Assembly: GCA_030044455.1 (NCBI GenBank) | Contig: JASHVU010000250.1 | Span: 1-10,539 of the forward strand | DNA from: Acidobacteriaceae bacterium | GTDB taxonomy: Bacteria; Acidobacteriota; Terriglobia; Terriglobales; Acidobacteriaceae | Direction of reading: 5' to 3' | DNA: 10,539 nucleotides | Shown here: one piece after another, positions 8,469-10,539 of the stretch | Layout of the letters: the number at the start of each line of letters is the position of its first letter | Numbering within the stretch: the stretch's first letter is position 1 | Translations under genes and position numbers: made by a program | Notes under the pieces: model-generated | What the model was told of the DNA's origin: nothing | Seen by the model: the letters and a program-made list of their open reading frames with translations, nothing else | Database searches by the model: none

Positions 8469-8512
8469 TGGCTCCTCAAGGCCGGCCGCAACTTGTCTGA
8501 ATTGAGGAGCCA
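8469..8512. repeat. 11-bp perfect inverted repeat in the divergent omega-like/csp upstream region
   Basis: TGGCTCCTCAA (8469-8479) is the exact reverse complement of TTGAGGAGCCA (8502-8512). The 22-base spacer begins with the palindrome GGCCGGCC (8480-8487). No gene ends here, since the flanking genes point away from each other, so a terminator role is unlikely. It could be an operator for a dimeric regulator or a leader-RNA hairpin. Confidence 0.6.
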
Positions 8513-8699
8513 GCCTCTGTTAAATCGCCTCAAATGAACCTGAAAAGCATACTCGTCAGTGGGACTTGCATCAAAAGGGTGGTACAATTAAAACTGGTCG
8601 TCGAATCCGACTTGGCGTTCTTGCCTGTTCTGCTTCCCGCTCAACTTGCAACCAATTCCACTTGAGTTCAGCGATACAATTCGCAACAGACGGAGAGCT

Positions 8700-8900
8700 A
8701 TGGAACAAGGAACCGTAAAGTGGTTTAACGATGCAAAGGGATTCGGCTTCCTGAGCCGCGCCAACGGCGAAGACGTGTTCGTGCACTATTCGGCGATCCA
8801 GAGTGAAGGTTTTCGCTCGCTTCAAGAAGGTCAGGCGGTCCAGTTCGACGTAGTGAAGGGACCCAAAGGCTGGCAGGCCGAAAACGTCCGGGTTGCCTAG
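8700..8900 (+). CDS. cspA: Cold-shock domain protein (CspA family)
   Basis: This 66-residue protein is a single cold-shock domain, the usual length of the family. [18 protein letters not shown] contains the RNP1 motif (KGFGFL, 13-18), and DVFVHYSAI (25-33) is RNP2; [20 protein letters not shown] completes the five-stranded barrel. Such proteins bind single-stranded nucleic acid in the cytoplasm and act as RNA chaperones that melt secondary structure during cold shock or in normal growth. The ATG at 8700 is preceded by GGAGAG (8692-8697), and the family's conserved start fits exactly here; an upstream TTG in frame (8646) would add an unconserved extension. The long space upstream is compatible with a structured 5' leader, as in many csp genes, but I could not identify a thermosensor fold. 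Which csp paralogue this is cannot be told. Confidence 0.95.
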   Translation: MEQGTVKWFNDAKGFGFLSRANGEDVFVHYSAIQSEGFRSLQEGQAVQFDVVKGPKGWQAENVRVA

Positions 8901-9247
8901 CTCAATCAATTGCTGGGGAGAGTTGATCGTTTACATCTTCCCGGTGCACACCGGCCAACCTGAGGAACCCGATAACTCGACGACGGCAGCGGTTTTGCTG
9001 CTCGTAGGATGCCGAGAATCCTGACAACTCCGGTACGCCCGAATTTCTCCGGGCCAATTCCTGCTCCCCAAACAGAGTCTATCTTCTGTCTGGCAACTCA
9101 AGACCTGATTCATCGGGCGTTGCAAGTGTTCGAAAGACGACAAACGGGTTCAACGGACTTTGCAGTGGGTCAGCCGGCCGCGATCGTGAATGACCGAGGC
9201 AAAACATACAACGCAGCACACACCTGAAACATGGACGAAAGGGAAAT
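8901..9247. other. Intergenic stretch between the csp and zinc-ribbon genes (347 bp)
   Basis: No supported gene: the short ORFs on both strands lack an RBS and family features. Two small hairpins are visible, CCGGT-GCAC-ACCGG (8941-8954) and a GCAGC/GCTGC stem with flanking ACGA/TCGT (8980-9005). Neither has a trailing T run, so a terminator for csp is not clear. The promoter of the zinc-ribbon gene may lie in the second half. Confidence 0.4.
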
Positions 9248-9589
9248 ATGGCTGAAGATCAGCAACTCATGTGCAGCGATTGCGGGCAGGCATTCACGTT
9301 TACCGCTGAGGATCAGGATTTCTTCCGCGAACGTGGCTATTCGGCGCCTAAGCGCTGCAAGGCGTGCCGGCAGGCCAAGAAGAATGAACAATCGGGCGGA
9401 GGGGGCGGCTACCAGCGCGGCGAATCGCGGGGTACCTCGGTCATCTGTTCGGGATGCGGACAGCAGACCACAGTTCCATTCGAGCCCCGAGGCGACCGTC
9501 CAGTGTACTGCCAAAACTGCTTTCAGGCGCGGAAGGCCAGCGCCGGTGGCGGTGGCCGGCGAAGCTTTGGCGGGGGGCGGGGTCGTTAG
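9248..9589 (+). CDS. Two-module zinc-ribbon protein (zf-trcl-like plus CxxC-x17-CxxC)
   Basis: The 113-residue product has two zinc-binding modules joined by a glycine-rich linker. Module one (residues 9-41) is CSDCGQAFTFTAEDQDFF ... PKRCKACR, the pattern of the 'probable zinc-ribbon' family: two CxxC pairs around an FTF..EDQ.FF core. Module two (67-91) is CSGC, exactly 17 residues, then CQNC, with VPFEP and DRPVYC between, which fits the CxxC-x17-CxxC domain family. The tail is GGGGRRSFGGGRGR, an RGG-like basic end often seen in RNA-binding proteins. The exact function is unknown; nucleic-acid binding is inference. An AAGGG box lies just upstream of the ATG at 9248. It follows the csp gene on the same strand and is closed by a hairpin terminator 25 bases after its stop. 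Confidence 0.85.
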   Translation: MAEDQQLMCSDCGQAFTFTAEDQDFFRERGYSAPKRCKACRQAKKNEQSGGGGGYQRGESRGTSVICSGCGQQTTVPFEPRGDRPVYCQNCFQARKASAGGGGRRSFGGGRGR

Positions 9590-9614
9590 GAGATCGCGTT
9601 TACGACTAAGAGAG

Positions 9615-9648
9615 AGCCGCCGCCTTCGATTTTAGAAAGGCGGCGGCT
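9615..9648 (+). terminator. Rho-independent-type terminator of the zinc-ribbon gene
   Basis: AGCCGCCGCCTT (9615-9626) pairs perfectly with AAGGCGGCGGCT (9637-9648) around a 10-base loop, a 12-bp GC-rich stem 25 bases past the stop codon. The following T tract is short (TT, then CC), so the tail is weak, but position and stem strength make termination the likeliest role. Confidence 0.8.
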
Positions 9649-9795
9649 TTCCGATTCTGTCGGAGTGCATTCGCTTGTCTTGAATTTGCCGCAACGCCAT
9701 TTTGTGAGTGCGTGATCCAGCGAGACTCGTCCAATCTTCGCTCGATCCGCTCGCCGAATGCTCAACGAATCAACTGTTCCAAGGAGTTCCCCCCA

Positions 9796-10062
9796 ATGAA
9801 GAAACCAGTACCGCACGACAAGTATTTCCTCAGATCGCTGCATCAGGAAATTGACCTCTACGATCGCAAAATCGCCTATCTGGACAAGTATGAACAGTTC
9901 GATTCGCCAGCCGATCGCGAGGTCGCGGAGAACAAGTTGATCGCGAAACGGGCGTCGCTTGCCGAGACGGCAAGGCAACTGGTTGCCGACGGAGTAGAAT
10001 TCACCCCCGCCGATCTCCCTCGCTCCTTCCGCGACTCGGCCGACACCAGCGTGGCTCATTGA
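9796..10062 (+). CDS. Small helical protein of unknown function (88 aa)
   Basis: An ATG at 9796 has a perfect AAGGAG (9781-9786) nine bases upstream, the best RBS in the window. The product is soluble, charged and mostly helical. Residues 9-34 (KYFLRSLHQEIDLYDRKIAY) and 38-66 (SPADREVAENKLIAKRASL) look like two amphipathic helices that could pair as a hairpin coiled coil; the last 15 residues look disordered. There is no signal peptide, membrane segment or cysteine. I do not recognise a family. It lies behind the terminator of the zinc-ribbon gene and so probably has its own promoter between 9650 and 9780. Coding is supported by the RBS, consistent high-GC codon use and protein-like composition. 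Confidence 0.75.
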   Translation: MKKPVPHDKYFLRSLHQEIDLYDRKIAYLDKYEQFDSPADREVAENKLIAKRASLAETARQLVADGVEFTPADLPRSFRDSADTSVAH

Positions 10063-10184
10063 CCCCTGCTCATTCTCCGGTGGGTCCAGCCCTGGTCTTC
10101 GGCTTGATTGCGATTGGCCCGCCGATTCGAGTATTTTTCCCAAGAGTCAGGAAATGTGGGCGCCCCGACCGCGATGCGTCTTGG

Positions 10185-10221
10185 CTTTTGCGGCTAGAGT
10201 GGGATCGCTCTACAGCAAAAG
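10185..10221. other. Compound hairpin in the 3' intergenic stretch
   Basis: CTTTTGC (10185-10191) pairs with GCAAAAG (10215-10221), and inside it TAGAG (10195-10199) pairs with CTCTA (10208-10212), separated by a small internal loop. A second small hairpin, GAAGT/ACTTC (10224-10240), follows at once. There is no T tract, so it is not an obvious terminator for the gene ending at 10062. Confidence 0.4.
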
Positions 10222-10372
10222 GAGAAGTGCTTTCGACTTCAGATTCCTGCCCTGCTCTCTCCCCTTTAACCTCCAAACGCGTCCGTACTTTCTCAGTTGC
10301 GACCATTGAGCAGCCTTACGCGTATTTCTCACAGGTGTGCGCATATCGCGAATCCGGTGCTTCGAAAGATTT

Positions 10373-10456
10373 CTGCGGGCCTGGAGGCCCGCAGGGACAA
10401 CCGGGCTACCACCCCAACGAATACAAATCATTCGTTGGGGGCCCCGGGGAGCCCGG
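10373..10456. repeat. Compound palindromic element (REP-like repeat or structured RNA)
   Basis: Three palindromes sit in 84 bases. CTGCGGGCCT/AGGCCCGCAG (10373-10394) is a 10-bp inverted repeat around GG. CCGGGCT (10401-10407) pairs with AGCCCGG (10450-10456). Nested inside is the perfect 11-bp stem CCCCAACGAAT/ATTCGTTGGGG (10412-10422, 10430-10440) with a 7-base loop. CCCCGGGG (10442-10449) is also self-complementary. Such density of perfect stems in a non-coding stretch is typical of dispersed REP/BIME-type repeats. Copy number cannot be judged from one window. Confidence 0.6.
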
Positions 10457-10539
10457 CGCTACGAGTTTTCGTGGCTGGTGAGAAATGCGGGCTTGAGCCG
10501 CGCAGGCATTCAGGATTCACGTTGCGAATAGTGATTTGT

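Larger units (their letters stand above)
10063..10539. other. Non-coding stretch to the window end (477 bp)
   Basis: Apart from the two hairpin elements listed separately I see no gene here. The open frames on both strands lack RBS and family features, and one merely reads across the palindromic element. No tRNA-like cloverleaf was found. The window ends before the next gene. Confidence 0.5.

Noticed and set aside
8566..8588. TTGCAT and TACAAT as a sigma-70 promoter for csp
   Set aside because: The spacer is only 11 bases; a second TACAAT at 8675-8680 also lacks a correctly spaced -35 box.
10059..10481. 140-residue ORF with a collagen-like GPGGPQGQPG segment
   Set aside because: The Gly/Pro reading arises from the GC-rich palindromes at 10373-10456; there is no RBS and no repeat longer than the element.

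Overview
The window looks like chromosomal DNA of a GC-rich Gram-negative bacterium, most likely an acidobacterium (class Terriglobia or close). This rests on three recognitions from memory, without any search: a WD40-like (PD40) fragment ending in the NW..ALKK tail typical of acidobacterial kinase/TolB-type propeller proteins, an omega-like protein of the acidobacterial style, and the cold-shock plus CxxC zinc-ribbon neighbourhood.

Positions 1-7130 are a bacterial cellulose locus. On the minus strand a very large cellulose synthase gene carries the catalytic subunit BcsA and the periplasmic subunit BcsB in one reading unit (1204-5579). It is followed after 21 bases by bcsC (1-1182, running off the window), the TPR protein that leads the glucan across the outer membrane. 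The periplasmic endoglucanase bcsZ (6024-7130) lies on the opposite strand, divergent from bcsAB, across a 444-base intergenic region. BcsA polymerises UDP-glucose and moves the chain across the inner membrane, BcsB guides it through the periplasm, BcsZ trims misassembled glucan and BcsC exports it.

The main oddity is in bcsAB. The real N-terminus, with RBS and four membrane helices, is in a different frame from the glycosyltransferase/PilZ/BcsB part. The two frames meet at a run of exactly seven C residues phased as C CCC CCC, a canonical -1 slippery heptamer, with a possible stem-loop just downstream. This may be programmed frameshifting or transcriptional slippage, a loss-of-function mutation, or a one-base sequencing error. 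A caller choosing the longest ORF would give this gene a false N-terminus beginning at 5604.

Positions 7131-8699 are poorer in genes: a C-terminal PD40 propeller remnant (to 7763), a stretch with no recognisable gene, a small minus-strand gene resembling the RNA polymerase omega subunit (8054-8284), and a divergent upstream region with an 11-bp inverted repeat.

Positions 8700-10539 hold a cold-shock protein gene, a two-module zinc-ribbon protein gene closed by a strong hairpin terminator (9615-9648), a small helical hypothetical gene (9796-10062), and a final non-coding stretch with several hairpins. The last is a compound palindromic element at 10373-10456 that looks like a dispersed REP-type repeat or a structured RNA. 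No tRNA, rRNA, CRISPR array or intact insertion sequence was seen.
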